Part shown: positions 47,177-56,027 of the stretch, piece by piece
How the letters are laid out: each line of letters begins with the position of its first letter
How positions within the stretch are numbered: the stretch's first letter is position 1
NCBI GenBank assembly: GCA_031261705.1
Contig: JAISJD010000027.1
Location: forward strand, 1-63,505
DNA from: Lactobacillales bacterium
GTDB taxonomy: Bacteria; Bacillota; Bacilli; Lactobacillales; Streptococcaceae
Direction: 5' to 3'
Length of the DNA: 63,505 nt
The notes under the pieces: model-generated
The model's database searches: none
What the model saw: the letters and a program-made list of their open reading frames with translations, nothing else
What the model was told of the DNA's origin: nothing
Translations under genes and position numbers: made by a program

Positions 47177-48292
47177 TTATTTTGCTTCGCATTCAATCGC
47201 TTTGGTCGTTTCTTTATCAAAGAAGTGTCCCTTGTTAACATTGAATACTACTTCTAAAGTTGCACCTGGACTATGGTAGTCACGAGCATCTACTTTTGAA
47301 ACAAATTCCGTTTCTCCAACTTTTGAGTAAAGCATAGATTCCGCACCGAGCAATTCGGAAACGACAACCTCTGCTTTGACTACTGCATCAGGGAAAGTAT
47401 CAATAGCTAATTGTTCTGAATTAATATCTTCTGGACGAATCCCAAAGATCACTTCTTTCCCTTCATAGCCCAATTGAGTTAATACCTTGGCTTGACCTTC
47501 TGGAATCGCAATATCTAAACCTTCACCATTTGAAATACGACCATCTTTCAACACGACAGTAAAGAAGTTCATCGCAGGGCTTCCAATGAATCCAGCAACA
47601 AAAATATTCACAGGTTCGTTATAAAGTTCTTGTGGTGTCCCTACTTGTTGAATCACCCCATCTTTCATAATGACGATACGATCTGCTAAGGTCATTGCTT
47701 CTGTTTGATCATGGGTTACGTAAATTGTCGTTGCTTCAAGACGTTGGTGTAATTTCGCAATTTCCGCACGCATGGCTACACGAAGTTTGGCATCTAAGTT
47801 AGATAAAGGTTCATCCATTAAGAATACCTTCGCATCACGGACGATTGCACGTCCCATAGCGACACGTTGACGTTGCCCACCAGATAAATCAGCTGGCTTT
47901 CTATCTAAATATTCTGTTAAGCCTAAAATTTCAGCTGCTTCGTCTACACGTTTTTTAATATCTGCTTTTGGATATTTGCGTAACTTCAACCCAAACGCCA
48001 TATTATCGAAAACGGTCATATGTGGATAAAGTGCATAGTTTTGGAAAACCATCGCAATATCGCGATCTTTTGGTGGTACATCATTCATTAATTTGTCCCC
48101 AATATAAAATTCTCCATCTGTAATATCTTCTAAACCTGCAATCATTCGGAGTGTTGTCGATTTCCCACAACCAGAAGGACCAACAAAAACGATAAATTCT
48201 TTGTCTTCAATATCTAAATTGAAGTCTTTTACAGAATAATTCTCATTGTTTGGATACTTTTTATCGACGTGTTTCAATTTCATTTCTACCAT
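47177..48292 (-). CDS. malK: Maltodextrin ABC transporter ATP-binding protein (MalK/MsmK type)
   Basis: A 371-aa ATPase with Walker A GPSGCGKSTT, signature LSGGQRQRVAMGRAIV, Walker B VFLMDEPLSNLD and a C-terminal OB/TOBE regulatory domain (FGIRPEDINSEQ). It should power the MalEFG importer encoded divergently; such MsmK-type ATPases may also serve other sugar importers. It is the first gene of the minus-strand mal operon and starts behind AGGAG. Confidence 0.9.
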   Translation of the reverse strand: MVEMKLKHVDKKYPNNENYSVKDFNLDIEDKEFIVFVGPSGCGKSTTLRMIAGLEDITDGEFYIGDKLMNDVPPKDRDIAMVFQNYALYPHMTVFDNMAFGLKLRKYPKADIKKRVDEAAEILGLTEYLDRKPADLSGGQRQRVAMGRAIVRDAKVFLMDEPLSNLDAKLRVAMRAEIAKLHQRLEATTIYVTHDQTEAMTLADRIVIMKDGVIQQVGTPQELYNEPVNIFVAGFIGSPAMNFFTVVLKDGRISNGEGLDIAIPEGQAKVLTQLGYEGKEVIFGIRPEDINSEQLAIDTFPDAVVKAEVVVSELLGAESMLYSKVGETEFVSKVDARDYHSPGATLEVVFNVNKGHFFDKETTKAIECEAK

Positions 48293-48336
48293 TTTGCACT
48301 TCTCCTTTAACGATTTCTAATTTTATTTTCGCCACC

Positions 48337-48365
48337 ATTATGCCACAAAAAAAAATCGTTTACAA
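48337..48365 (-). promoter_or_regulatory. Promoter of the malK operon
   Basis: Minus strand TTGTAA (48360-48365), 17-nt spacer, CATAAT (48337-48342). A TGTAAACGATT operator half resembling the MalR/CcpA sites overlaps the -35. Confidence 0.55.
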
Positions 48366-48373
48366 GCATTTTA

Positions 48374-48387
48374 TGCAAACGATTGCC
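48374..48387. promoter_or_regulatory. LacI-type operator in the mal intergenic region
   Basis: TGCAAACGATTGCC (core GCAAACGATTGC, 48375-48386) is a near-palindrome with central CG, just upstream of the malK -35. It fits MalR-type operators and also the CcpA cre consensus except for the last base, so which protein binds is open. Confidence 0.65.
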
Positions 48388-48632
48388 TCAAATTGCGAAA
48401 AAGTTTCTTTTTTTCTACTGTTCTGTCTACACCACCTTCCATTAAAACATCCTAATAATAAGATAACTATACGCTTAGATAAGAATTAAAGCATTTTTCT
48501 CCTATTGTAACTAACTCTTGACGTATCTAATAAAAGAAAAAAGAAACATAAAAATTTCTTCTTGGAAAAGTCTATTAAATCAACGTTTAACAACCGACAC
48601 AAAATTTTTTTATATTATTTTAACATTTTCTC

Positions 48633-48661
48633 TTGATTTTTTTCGCAAACGGTTGCATAAT
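48633..48661 (+). promoter_or_regulatory. Promoter of malEFG with operator in its spacer
   Basis: TTGATT (48633-48638), 17-nt spacer, CATAAT (48656-48661). The palindrome GCAAACGGTTGC (48645-48656) lies between -35 and -10, so a bound LacI-family repressor (MalR or CcpA) would exclude polymerase. The rest of the 48293-48632 gap is AT-rich without a gene. Confidence 0.7.
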
Positions 48662-48704
48662 ACGTGGTGAGGAAAATAATAAATGTTTATTGGAGGAAAG
48701 AAAC

Positions 48705-49961
48705 ATGAAGAAATCAAATTGGAAGAAATTTATTTTTACCGGTGCAATGCTTTCTATCGCTGCTCTTACACTTGCAGGATGCGGTTCAAGCAAAGACAAA
48801 GAAGGTACTTCTACATCTGAAACAAAAGATTCTGCAGCAGAGTTGAAATTGTGGGTAACAAACCAACCTGGAACGAAAAAATTCTACGAAGGCGCTCTTG
48901 CTGACTTTAAGAAAGAACATCCTAAATACAAAATCACTATTGTAGAGACAGAAGATGCGAAAGCTCAAGAAAACGTGAAGAAAGACCCAGATGCTGCCGC
49001 AGACGTGTTCACTTTACCGCATGACCAACTTGGACAAATGGTTGATGCAGGAGTTATCTACGAAAACGAAAAATTCGGTGATGACATTAAGAAAGACCAA
49101 ACAGATGCTGCCGTAGAAGCTGCTACTTATAAAGGTAAGATGTATGCCTACCCATACGGTATTGAATCTCAAGTTCTTTTCTATAACAAAGAAAAATTAT
49201 CAGAAGACGATATTAAAACGTACGAAGACATTACAAGCAAAGCAACAATGGGCTTAAACATGGAAGCCGTTAACGCTTACGCTTTAGCTCCATTATTCAT
49301 GTCAAACGGTGACTACCTATATGGTAAGACTGGTGAAGACCCTAAAGGAACTGACTTCAACAATGCAAAAGGCGTAGAAGTTCTTAAATGGATGGCTACT
49401 CAAAAATCAAATAAAGGGGCTATTCAAGTTTCAGATGACACAATGGCAGCCTTTGGAAGCGGAAAAATCGCTTCATTTGAATCAGGTCCATGGGATAAAG
49501 CTGCTGCTATTGAAGCAATCGGTAAAGACAATCTAGGAATTGCTGCTTATCCAACAGTAAACTTAGGCTCTGGTGAAGTACAACAAAAATCATTCTTGGG
49601 TGTAAAACTTTACGCAGTTAACGCTGCTACAAAAGTACCATTAGCTGCTATGGAACTTGCAAACTACCTATCAGGTGAAAAAATGCAAGAAATCCAATTC
49701 AAAGATAGCACTCGTAACATCATTCCAACAAACAAAACTGTTCAAGATTCTGACATGGTTAAAAATGATGCTCTTGCAAAAGCCGTTGTTACAATGTCTG
49801 GTTCTGATTACTCAGTTGTAATGCCTAAGATTCCTGAAATGGTTTCATTCTGGACACCAACTTCTGCAGTAATGAGCGATGCTTATACTGGTAAGATTCA
49901 AGAAGATCAATACCAAGCAAAATTAGACCAATTAGTAAAAGATATTTCTGCTAAAGAATAA
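48705..49961 (+). CDS. malE: Maltose/maltodextrin-binding lipoprotein
   Basis: A 418-aa solute-binding protein anchored by a lipoprotein signal (KKFIFTGAMLSIAALTLAGCGSS). The mature part has the family-1 binding fold: ELKLWVTNQPGTKKFYEGALADFKKEHPKYKITIVE, ADVFTLPHDQLGQMVDAGV and the hinge near YAYPYGIESQVLFYNK. I chose ATG 48705 with GGAGGAAAG upstream; the longer frame to 48633 includes the promoter and is rejected. It feeds dextrins to MalFG. Confidence 0.92.
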   Translation: MKKSNWKKFIFTGAMLSIAALTLAGCGSSKDKEGTSTSETKDSAAELKLWVTNQPGTKKFYEGALADFKKEHPKYKITIVETEDAKAQENVKKDPDAAADVFTLPHDQLGQMVDAGVIYENEKFGDDIKKDQTDAAVEAATYKGKMYAYPYGIESQVLFYNKEKLSEDDIKTYEDITSKATMGLNMEAVNAYALAPLFMSNGDYLYGKTGEDPKGTDFNNAKGVEVLKWMATQKSNKGAIQVSDDTMAAFGSGKIASFESGPWDKAAAIEAIGKDNLGIAAYPTVNLGSGEVQQKSFLGVKLYAVNAATKVPLAAMELANYLSGEKMQEIQFKDSTRNIIPTNKTVQDSDMVKNDALAKAVVTMSGSDYSVVMPKIPEMVSFWTPTSAVMSDAYTGKIQEDQYQAKLDQLVKDISAKE

Positions 49962-49975
49962 TGTTCGTTTATTGA

Positions 49976-50010
49976 TAGCGAGGGGGGCTTCTCTCCTCGC
50001 TTTCTTTTTA
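49976..50010 (+). terminator. Intercistronic stem-loop between malE and malF
   Basis: AGCGAGG / CCTCGCT stem followed by TTCTTTTT. As in many binding-protein operons it probably lets malE be made in excess over malFG. Confidence 0.65.
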
Positions 50011-50078
50011 AGAGTTGGGCAAGGATTTTTAGTAACGCTATTTAAAAACTTTGCTCTGTACTAAAGGAGATGAAAAAA

Positions 50079-51434
50079 ATGGAAACTCACACACATATTG
50101 ATGAACAAGAGATTCGTATCATTGATTTGTTTAAAAAAGGTGATATGAAGACAAAACTTTCGTTCTTCATCATGGGTTTTAGTAATCTTGCCAGCAAACA
50201 AATTCTTAAAGGTTTAGGTTTCTTACTTGCTGAAATTGTTTTCATTGGCGCTTTTATTACCGAAGTAATTCCCGCAGTTCATGGGTTAATTACACTTGGA
50301 ACAAAAACACAAGGTTGGAAAATGGATCCAAACTTAGGCATTAAAGTCCGCGTTGAAGGTGATAACTCCATGTTGCTTTTAATTTATGGACTAGCTTCCT
50401 TAATTTTTTGTGCTCTCTTTGTTTATGTTTATTACTGTAACTTGAAGAGCGCTCGTAAAATTTACTTATACAACCAAGCAGGAGAAAAACTTCCTACACT
50501 TAAAGAAGACTTTTCAAGTTTATTTGATAGTCGCTTCCATATGACATTGATGATTATTCCATTAATCGGGGTACTTCTTTTCACTGTACTACCTTTGATT
50601 TATATGATTTGTCTAGCATTTACAAATTATGACCATAATCATTTACCACCTAAAAACTTGTTTGATTGGGTTGGACTAGTGAACTTCGGTAGTGTCTTGA
50701 ACGGACGTATGGCTGGAACCTTCTTCCCATTACTAAGCTGGACACTTATCTGGGCAGTCTTTGCCACTGTGACAAACTTCTTTTTTGGTATTATTCTAGC
50801 ACTAATTATCAATACTAAAGGACTTCGCGGAAAGAAAGTATTCCGTACCTTATTCGTTATCACCATGGCGGTTCCGCAATTCGTTTCTTTACTTATCATG
50901 AGAAATCTACTTCATGCGGCTGGACCAATCAACACGCTACTGCAGAATCTCGGCTTAATCAGTCATCCGCTACCATTCTTAACAGATGGTCTGATGGCAA
51001 AATTCTCGATTATCACGGTAAATATGTGGGTAGGGATTCCAGTAACCATGTTAATTTCAACAGGGATTATCATGAACTTACCAACAGAACAGATCGAAGC
51101 AGCAGAAATTGATGGGGCAAATAAATTCCAGATTTTCAGAAGTATTACCTTCCCACAAATTCTGTTAGTTATGGCACCAAACCTTATTCAACAATTTATC
51201 GGAAATATCAATAACTTCAACGTTATCTACCTATTAACAGGTGGTGGACCTTCTAACTCAAACTTCTATCAAGCGGGGGAAACCGACTTGCTGGTAACCT
51301 GGCTCTATAAATTAACGGTTGAGTCAGCGGATTACAACTTGGCTTCCGTTATCGGTATCTTGATATTTATTCTAAGTGCGGTGTTTAGCTTACTCGCTTA
51401 CACAAGAACAAATTCGTATAAGGAAGGTGTCTAA
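50079..51434 (+). CDS. malF: Maltodextrin ABC transporter permease MalF
   Basis: A 451-aa permease with about eight membrane segments: a pair in the N-terminal 130 residues and the six-span core from about residue 160, where LPLIYMICLAFTNYDHNHLPP starts the conserved part. The EAA loop is EQIEAAEIDGANKFQIFRSITFPQI. I prefer the ATG at 50079 because AAAGGAG lies 9 nt away; the ATG at 50070 is only 1-2 nt from it. Works with MalG and MalK. Confident. Confidence 0.9.
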   Translation: METHTHIDEQEIRIIDLFKKGDMKTKLSFFIMGFSNLASKQILKGLGFLLAEIVFIGAFITEVIPAVHGLITLGTKTQGWKMDPNLGIKVRVEGDNSMLLLIYGLASLIFCALFVYVYYCNLKSARKIYLYNQAGEKLPTLKEDFSSLFDSRFHMTLMIIPLIGVLLFTVLPLIYMICLAFTNYDHNHLPPKNLFDWVGLVNFGSVLNGRMAGTFFPLLSWTLIWAVFATVTNFFFGIILALIINTKGLRGKKVFRTLFVITMAVPQFVSLLIMRNLLHAAGPINTLLQNLGLISHPLPFLTDGLMAKFSIITVNMWVGIPVTMLISTGIIMNLPTEQIEAAEIDGANKFQIFRSITFPQILLVMAPNLIQQFIGNINNFNVIYLLTGGGPSNSNFYQAGETDLLVTWLYKLTVESADYNLASVIGILIFILSAVFSLLAYTRTNSYKEGV

Positions 51435-51435
51435 T

Positions 51436-52275
51436 ATGAGAAAGCAAAAAAATAAAGTATTAGGACTTTCCTATACTGTCTTAGTAATTTTGGCAATCAT
51501 CTGGTTGTTCCCAATCGTTTGGATTATTCTTTCTTCATTCCGTGGAGAAGGTGGCGCGTTTGTGTCATATATCATTCCAAAACAATTCACATTAAGAAAT
51601 TATGAAATGTTGTTCACGAACCAATCATTTCCATTTGGTAGATGGTTTGTCAACACACTACTTGTTGCTATTGCTAGTTGTATAATTAGTACATTTATCA
51701 CCGTTGCTATGGCCTATTCATTATCACGGTTGAAATTCCATTTTAGAAATCGTTTCTTGAAGTTGGCACTTGTGCTAAACATGTTCCCAGGATTCATGAG
51801 TATGATTGCGGTTTACTACATTTTAAAAGCAATGAACTTAACACAAAGCTTAATCGCTCTAGTCATTGTTTATTCGTCCGGAGCAGCACTTGGCTTCTAC
51901 ATTGCCAAAGGATTCTTTGATACAATTCCTTACTCACTTGATGAATCAGCAATGATTGACGGAGCAACAAAAAAAGATATTTTCTTTAAAATTACGTTGC
52001 CACTTTCAAAACCAATCATTGTTTATACAGCATTGATGGCATTCATGGGCCCTTGGATGGACTTCATTTTTGCAAAGGTTATCCTAGGAGATGCGGTGAA
52101 TAAATACACGGTAGCAATCGGCTTGTTCCAAATGATTAGTAAAGATACAATTGATCAGTGGTTCATGGCATTTGCCGCAGGATGTGTCATTATCGCTATT
52201 CCAATCACCATTCTCTTCATGGTTATGCAAAAATACTATGTTGAAGGCGTTACTGGTGGTGCAGTAAAAGGTTAA
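51436..52275 (+). CDS. malG: Maltodextrin ABC transporter permease MalG
   Basis: A 279-aa six-span permease. Family motifs include LFPIVWIILSSFR near the first span and the EAA loop YSLDESAMIDGATKKDIFFKITLPLSKP, ending with YYVEGVTGGAVKG, typical of MalG. Starts 1 nt after malF with GGAAGG upstream; an in-frame reading from 51376 overlaps malF and is rejected. Last gene of malEFG. Confidence 0.92.
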   Translation: MRKQKNKVLGLSYTVLVILAIIWLFPIVWIILSSFRGEGGAFVSYIIPKQFTLRNYEMLFTNQSFPFGRWFVNTLLVAIASCIISTFITVAMAYSLSRLKFHFRNRFLKLALVLNMFPGFMSMIAVYYILKAMNLTQSLIALVIVYSSGAALGFYIAKGFFDTIPYSLDESAMIDGATKKDIFFKITLPLSKPIIVYTALMAFMGPWMDFIFAKVILGDAVNKYTVAIGLFQMISKDTIDQWFMAFAAGCVIIAIPITILFMVMQKYYVEGVTGGAVKG

Positions 52276-52286
52276 GAAAGATTTTG

Positions 52287-52314
52287 AGAGGTTAGTTTAT
52301 CTAGCCTCTTTTTT
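52287..52314 (+). terminator. Terminator of malEFG
   Basis: AGAGGTTAG / CTAGCCTCT 9-bp stem with one G-U, 5-nt loop, then TTTTTT. Confidence 0.8.
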
Positions 52315-52318
52315 GTAG

Positions 52319-52342
52319 CAAAAAAGCCGAGTTTCCTCGACT
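52319..52342 (-). terminator. Terminator of the oppA-pepT unit
   Basis: Minus-strand AGTCGAG / CTCGGCT stem with GAAA loop and TTTTTTG; the 5' arm touches the pepT stop codon. Confidence 0.7.
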
Positions 52343-53565
52343 TATCTTACATTCTCTTTAACAATTTCAGCGATTGTTTTCGCTGCTTTTTCCATTGCTT
52401 CAAGTGTAATAAATTCGTATTGACCGTGAAAATTTTCGCCCCCTGTGAAAAGGTTTGGTGTTGGTAAGCCTAAATAGGAAATTTTCGAACCGTCCGTGCC
52501 CCCACGAAATGGTTGAATTTTTGGCTCAATTCCGAGATTTTTCATTGCCGCTACTGCTAAGTTAACAGGTGTCATATCCTTTTCAATAATCTCTTTCATG
52601 TTATAATACTGGTCTGTCAGTTCAATCGTGATTCGCTCTTTATCCAAAGAGGCATTCAACTCTGCCACAATATCAAGAAGATTTTGCTTTCTTTGTTGAA
52701 AAATTTCTTTGTCATGGTCGCGGATAATATACGTTAGTTCCGCATGATCGATACTTCCTACAAAATTCGTCAGCAAGTAGAAACCTTCATATTCACGGGT
52801 CTTTTCTGGTACTTCATCTTGAGGTAATTGTGCATCAATCACTTGCCCGAGCTTATTCGCATTTACCATTGTACCGTACGCAGTCCCTGGGTGGACACTT
52901 GTTCCCTCAATCTTAATCACCGCCTGAGAAGCATTAAACGTCTCATATTCTAGTAACCCCACTCTACCGCTATCAACCGTATACGCAAATTTTGCAGGAA
53001 AATTTGCCACATCAAATCTATCCGCTCCACGTCCAATTTCTTCATCTGGACCGAAAGCAATTCTTACTTCTCCGTGCTCAACCTCAGGGTGTGCAAGGAA
53101 ATATTCCACCGCATCCAAAATTTCCACAATTCCAGCTTTATCATCAGCACCAAGCAAGGTTGTCCCGTCCGTTGTGATTAAGGTTTCACCAACATAATCT
53201 TTTAGATTCGGAAATTCTTTCACTTCCAACACAATCCCTAACGATTCATTCAATACTACATCTTTTCCATCATAGTTTTGAAATACTTGTGGTTCAATGT
53301 TTTCAGCATTGTAATCAGCAGTATCTAAATGAGAGATAAAACCGATTGTCGCTACTTCCCTATTCGTTGTCGCAGGTAAAACAGCGGTTAGAAAACCATT
53401 TTCTTCATTGTAATAAATCTCAGAAAGTCCGATTTCTTTTAATTCTTTTTCAATTATTCTTGCTAGGGCAATTTGTCCCTCTGTCGTTGGAACAGTTGTA
53501 CTTGCCGCATCCGAGCGCGTATTTACTTTGGCATAACGGATAAATCGTTCGAGTAATTGGCTCAT
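52342..53565 (-). CDS. pepT: Peptidase T (tripeptide aminopeptidase)
   Basis: A 407-aa M20-family zinc aminopeptidase that removes the N-terminal residue of tripeptides in the cytoplasm. Zinc-site segments are visible: GFISHLDTADYNAENIEPQV, GTTLLGADDKAGIVEILDAV, GPDEEIGRGADRFDV, and the C-terminal FRGGTDGSKISYLGLPTPNLFTGGENFHGQYEF. I chose ATG 53565 with GTGGGA upstream, though an in-frame GTG at 53574 is possible. It follows a peptide-binding protein gene by 19 nt, so both likely share the T-box leader. Confidence 0.92.
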   Translation of the reverse strand: MSQLLERFIRYAKVNTRSDAASTTVPTTEGQIALARIIEKELKEIGLSEIYYNEENGFLTAVLPATTNREVATIGFISHLDTADYNAENIEPQVFQNYDGKDVVLNESLGIVLEVKEFPNLKDYVGETLITTDGTTLLGADDKAGIVEILDAVEYFLAHPEVEHGEVRIAFGPDEEIGRGADRFDVANFPAKFAYTVDSGRVGLLEYETFNASQAVIKIEGTSVHPGTAYGTMVNANKLGQVIDAQLPQDEVPEKTREYEGFYLLTNFVGSIDHAELTYIIRDHDKEIFQQRKQNLLDIVAELNASLDKERITIELTDQYYNMKEIIEKDMTPVNLAVAAMKNLGIEPKIQPFRGGTDGSKISYLGLPTPNLFTGGENFHGQYEFITLEAMEKAAKTIAEIVKENVR

Positions 53566-53584
53566 TTTTCCCACTTCTCTTTCT

Positions 53585-55234
53585 CTATTTTTCTAAATAA
53601 GCCGTTCTAAGATTGAAGTAATCTCCATAAGAATGGTAGCTGATTCCTTTAACATCCGGGTTAATCAAATAATTCGAAGCACTTTGATATAACGGTACTT
53701 GTGCTGCATCTTCATCTAAAAGTGTATCTTCAGCTTTTTTATAGTCCTCAAATTGTTTGTCAGCCGTATTGGCGTCCACTGTTCGAGCAGCCTCTACAAG
53801 CTTATCATACGTAGCATTTTCATACCCACCATAATTATAAGCAGAGTTTCCAACATACAAGTTAAAGTAAGAGTTCAAATCACTACTTCCCGCAATCCAA
53901 GCAGATAGAGATAACTCATAATTTTTCGCTTTGCGTGCTTCTAAAATATTATTTTTCGGTTGTTGAGAAATTTCAATTTCCAACCCTTTTAAATTCTCTT
54001 GTAATTGACTTTGCACGTACTCTGCAACCTTTTTCCCACTATCATCATCATTCGCTAAGAGTGTTAATTTCACCTTGTCGCCTAAATCAGCTTGCGCCTT
54101 TTTCCATTCTGCCTGTGCTTTCTTCACATCATAAGCTAAATGGTCGCCACTAAATTTTCGATAATCTTCCCCAGTATCGGGATTTTTGTATAAATTCTTC
54201 GGTGCTAGACCGTTCAATGGTTTTGACCCGTCGTTTAAAATACTATTTGCCAAGACTTTTTTATTAATCGCTTGTCCGATAGCTTTACGTAAATGTACAT
54301 TTGCTAGTGATGTGCCTGCTTTTTTATTAAAGTCTAAAAAAGTATTTGCAACATCTGAATGTGTCACATAGCCAGGATTGTCACTATATTGTTGCACATA
54401 TTGCCCACTAATTCGTGCTAAATCTAGTTCTCCTGATTCATACAAATTAATTCCTGTATTTTCTTCTTTAATCGTATTAACTTTGATTTCTTCTAGCTTC
54501 ACCTTATCTGCATCGTAATATTCTTTATTTTTCTTCAACGTCCAAGTATCTGATGAGGCGTCCCAATCCGTTAAAACAAATGGTCCACTATAAATCAAAT
54601 GTTCACTGTCACTTGCATAGTCGCTTCCTTGTTTCTCAACGAACACTTGATTTTGCGGAGCTAACCAACCAATAGAAACCACCGATAAAAAGGACGGTTG
54701 CGCTTGCTCTAAGGTTACCACAAATTCCTTATCGTTTGGCGCCTCAAGCCCAATCTCTGAAACAGGTTTTTCCCCAGTGCGAACAGCCAAGCTATTTTTC
54801 ACATTATCAAGTAGGTAAGCATTTGGCCCCTGTGTCTCTGGATTTACTAATTTTTTCCATGAATAAAGAAAATCTTGGGCTGTGATCGGTTCCCCGTTGC
54901 TCCACTTAATATCTTCTCTCAATGTAAACTTATAAACAAGACCGTCCTCGCTAATCTCCAATTTTTTAGCTAAGCCAGGAATCGGCGTACTATCGTCATC
55001 AAAACGATACAAACCTTCAAAAAGGTGTTGCACAATCGTAAAAGTGTTTTTATCCATTGTCTGTGTTGTATCAAGCGTTGTCAGTGGCGTTGGTGAACTA
55101 ATCTTAATTTTTTGGCTCGTTGCCATTTGATTAGTTTCCTCTTTCTTGGATGAATCCTTTTGCTCATTTCCTCCGCAAGCAGTTAACAATAAACCCAATA
55201 AAACTGTCCCAACAAAAAATAATCTCTTCTTCAT
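53585..55234 (-). CDS. oppA: Peptide ABC transporter substrate-binding lipoprotein (OppA-like)
   Basis: A 549-aa family-5 binding lipoprotein. The signal peptide ends in a lipobox (GLLLTAC), and the mature part begins KIKISSPTPLTTLDTTQTMDKNTFTIVQHLFEGLYR, continues with LREDIKWSNGEPITAQDFLYSWKKLVNP and ends with the family's conserved folds. It binds oligopeptides at the outer membrane face. No permease is adjacent; it may serve oppBCDF at 23935-27960. It is preceded by a T-box leader and GAGGAGG ribosome site, and followed by pepT. Confidence 0.9.
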   Translation of the reverse strand: MKKRLFFVGTVLLGLLLTACGGNEQKDSSKKEETNQMATSQKIKISSPTPLTTLDTTQTMDKNTFTIVQHLFEGLYRFDDDSTPIPGLAKKLEISEDGLVYKFTLREDIKWSNGEPITAQDFLYSWKKLVNPETQGPNAYLLDNVKNSLAVRTGEKPVSEIGLEAPNDKEFVVTLEQAQPSFLSVVSIGWLAPQNQVFVEKQGSDYASDSEHLIYSGPFVLTDWDASSDTWTLKKNKEYYDADKVKLEEIKVNTIKEENTGINLYESGELDLARISGQYVQQYSDNPGYVTHSDVANTFLDFNKKAGTSLANVHLRKAIGQAINKKVLANSILNDGSKPLNGLAPKNLYKNPDTGEDYRKFSGDHLAYDVKKAQAEWKKAQADLGDKVKLTLLANDDDSGKKVAEYVQSQLQENLKGLEIEISQQPKNNILEARKAKNYELSLSAWIAGSSDLNSYFNLYVGNSAYNYGGYENATYDKLVEAARTVDANTADKQFEDYKKAEDTLLDEDAAQVPLYQSASNYLINPDVKGISYHSYGDYFNLRTAYLEK

Positions 55235-55310
55235 TTGACTTCCTCCTCATGTTCCACTTCATTCAAAAGTAGAACCTCCGCAATAATTACATTTTTATTT
55301 CAGTGCAAAT

Positions 55311-55562
55311 AAAAAAAGCCTTATCCAAAAGGACGAAAGCTATTCACTCACGCGTACCACCTTTATTGACACTCTACCAACACAAACATGCTGTGACGCT
55401 ATAACAGGCGCACCTGAATTGATTACTCGTTCAACCAATCTGCTCAAAGGTCATTTTCTTCTTCCCATTCACTACCTCTTCCCACCAAGCGAGGCTCTCT
55501 TTAAGTTATCTGAAAAAATACTTTTCTTTTCTTCGCATTTCTCTTAAATAAAAAATATATTG
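55311..55562 (-). ncRNA. T-box riboswitch leader of oppA-pepT
   Basis: The 55235-55567 leader contains on the minus strand the stem I AAAGAGAG element (near 55492-55502), the distal loop GCTTGGTGGGAA, the T-box AAAGGTGGTACGCG (55351-55364) and a terminator (AGCTTTCGTCC with GGATAAGGCT, then TTTTTTT to 55311). Uncharged tRNA binding would prevent termination. The specifier is best placed at AUG (Met) in the segment AAAATGACCTTTGAG, but GAC (Asp) or ACC (Thr) in other alignments cannot be excluded. The T-box core lacks one C of the usual GGTACCGCG. Confidence 0.85.
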
Positions 55563-55567
55563 TAGAA

Positions 55568-55596
55568 ATTGTAACAAACAGAACACCTGTCGTCAA
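55568..55596 (-). promoter_or_regulatory. Promoter of the T-box leader
   Basis: Minus strand TTGACG (55591-55596), 17-nt spacer, TACAAT (55568-55573). Confidence 0.7.
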
Positions 55597-55681
55597 TGTA
55601 TTCAGAGCAATAAGTATATACATTATTTTTATAGGCTGGTATAGAAAAATTATATACCAACCTATAAAAAGTTTTCACATT

Positions 55682-55957
55682 TTATTCTAAAGAATTATAT
55701 TTATTCACCACATTTTCAATAGTGAAACCAAATTTCTCAAAGACCATTTTTCCCGGTGCAGAGGCACCATAGCGGTCACGATTACTCCAATTGCGTGAAG
55801 TGGCTGGGTTAATTTCCAAGAATTTGGTCCAAAGCGTATCCGCCATAGGAGCAGAATCCATCGGTAAGCCCGGGTGTCCTGAATTTGCCTTTTGAATAGC
55901 GTCAATACTAAGTGTGCGAATCGTGTTTACTCCTAATTGGTCTACTGTATCAAACAA
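55682..55957 (-). pseudogene. Transketolase remnant with large in-frame internal deletion
   Basis: A 91-aa frame whose first about 60 residues match the start of transketolase ([28 protein letters not shown] ... [14 protein letters not shown]) and whose last about 30 match its very end ([25 protein letters not shown]). More than 550 residues in between are absent, including the thiamine-diphosphate site and catalytic pyrimidine domain. The two parts join at [10 protein letters not shown], where both contain a similar DRY/DRF stretch, suggesting recombination at short homology. It cannot be an active enzyme. It lies at the 3' end of the ascorbate operon. Confidence 0.85.
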
Positions 55958-55981
55958 AGAATCATCCCTAATTTTAAATGA

Positions 55982-56018
55982 AAATGTGACAGAACTTGGC
56001 GGAGTTTTGTCACACTTT
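55982..56018 (-). terminator. Hairpin after the transaldolase gene
   Basis: Minus-strand TGTGACA / TGTCACA stem with further AAACT/AGTT pairing, then ATTTTC. It may end most ula transcripts before the transketolase remnant. Confidence 0.55.
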
Positions 56019-56027
56019 TTTCTACTA

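Noticed and set aside
39658-52275. Maltose cluster as a novel sugar system
   Set aside because: All components (malEFGK, neopullulanase, alpha-glucosidase, maltose phosphorylase, pgmB, malR) are known together in Lactobacillales; only the operators and the internal terminator deserve attention.
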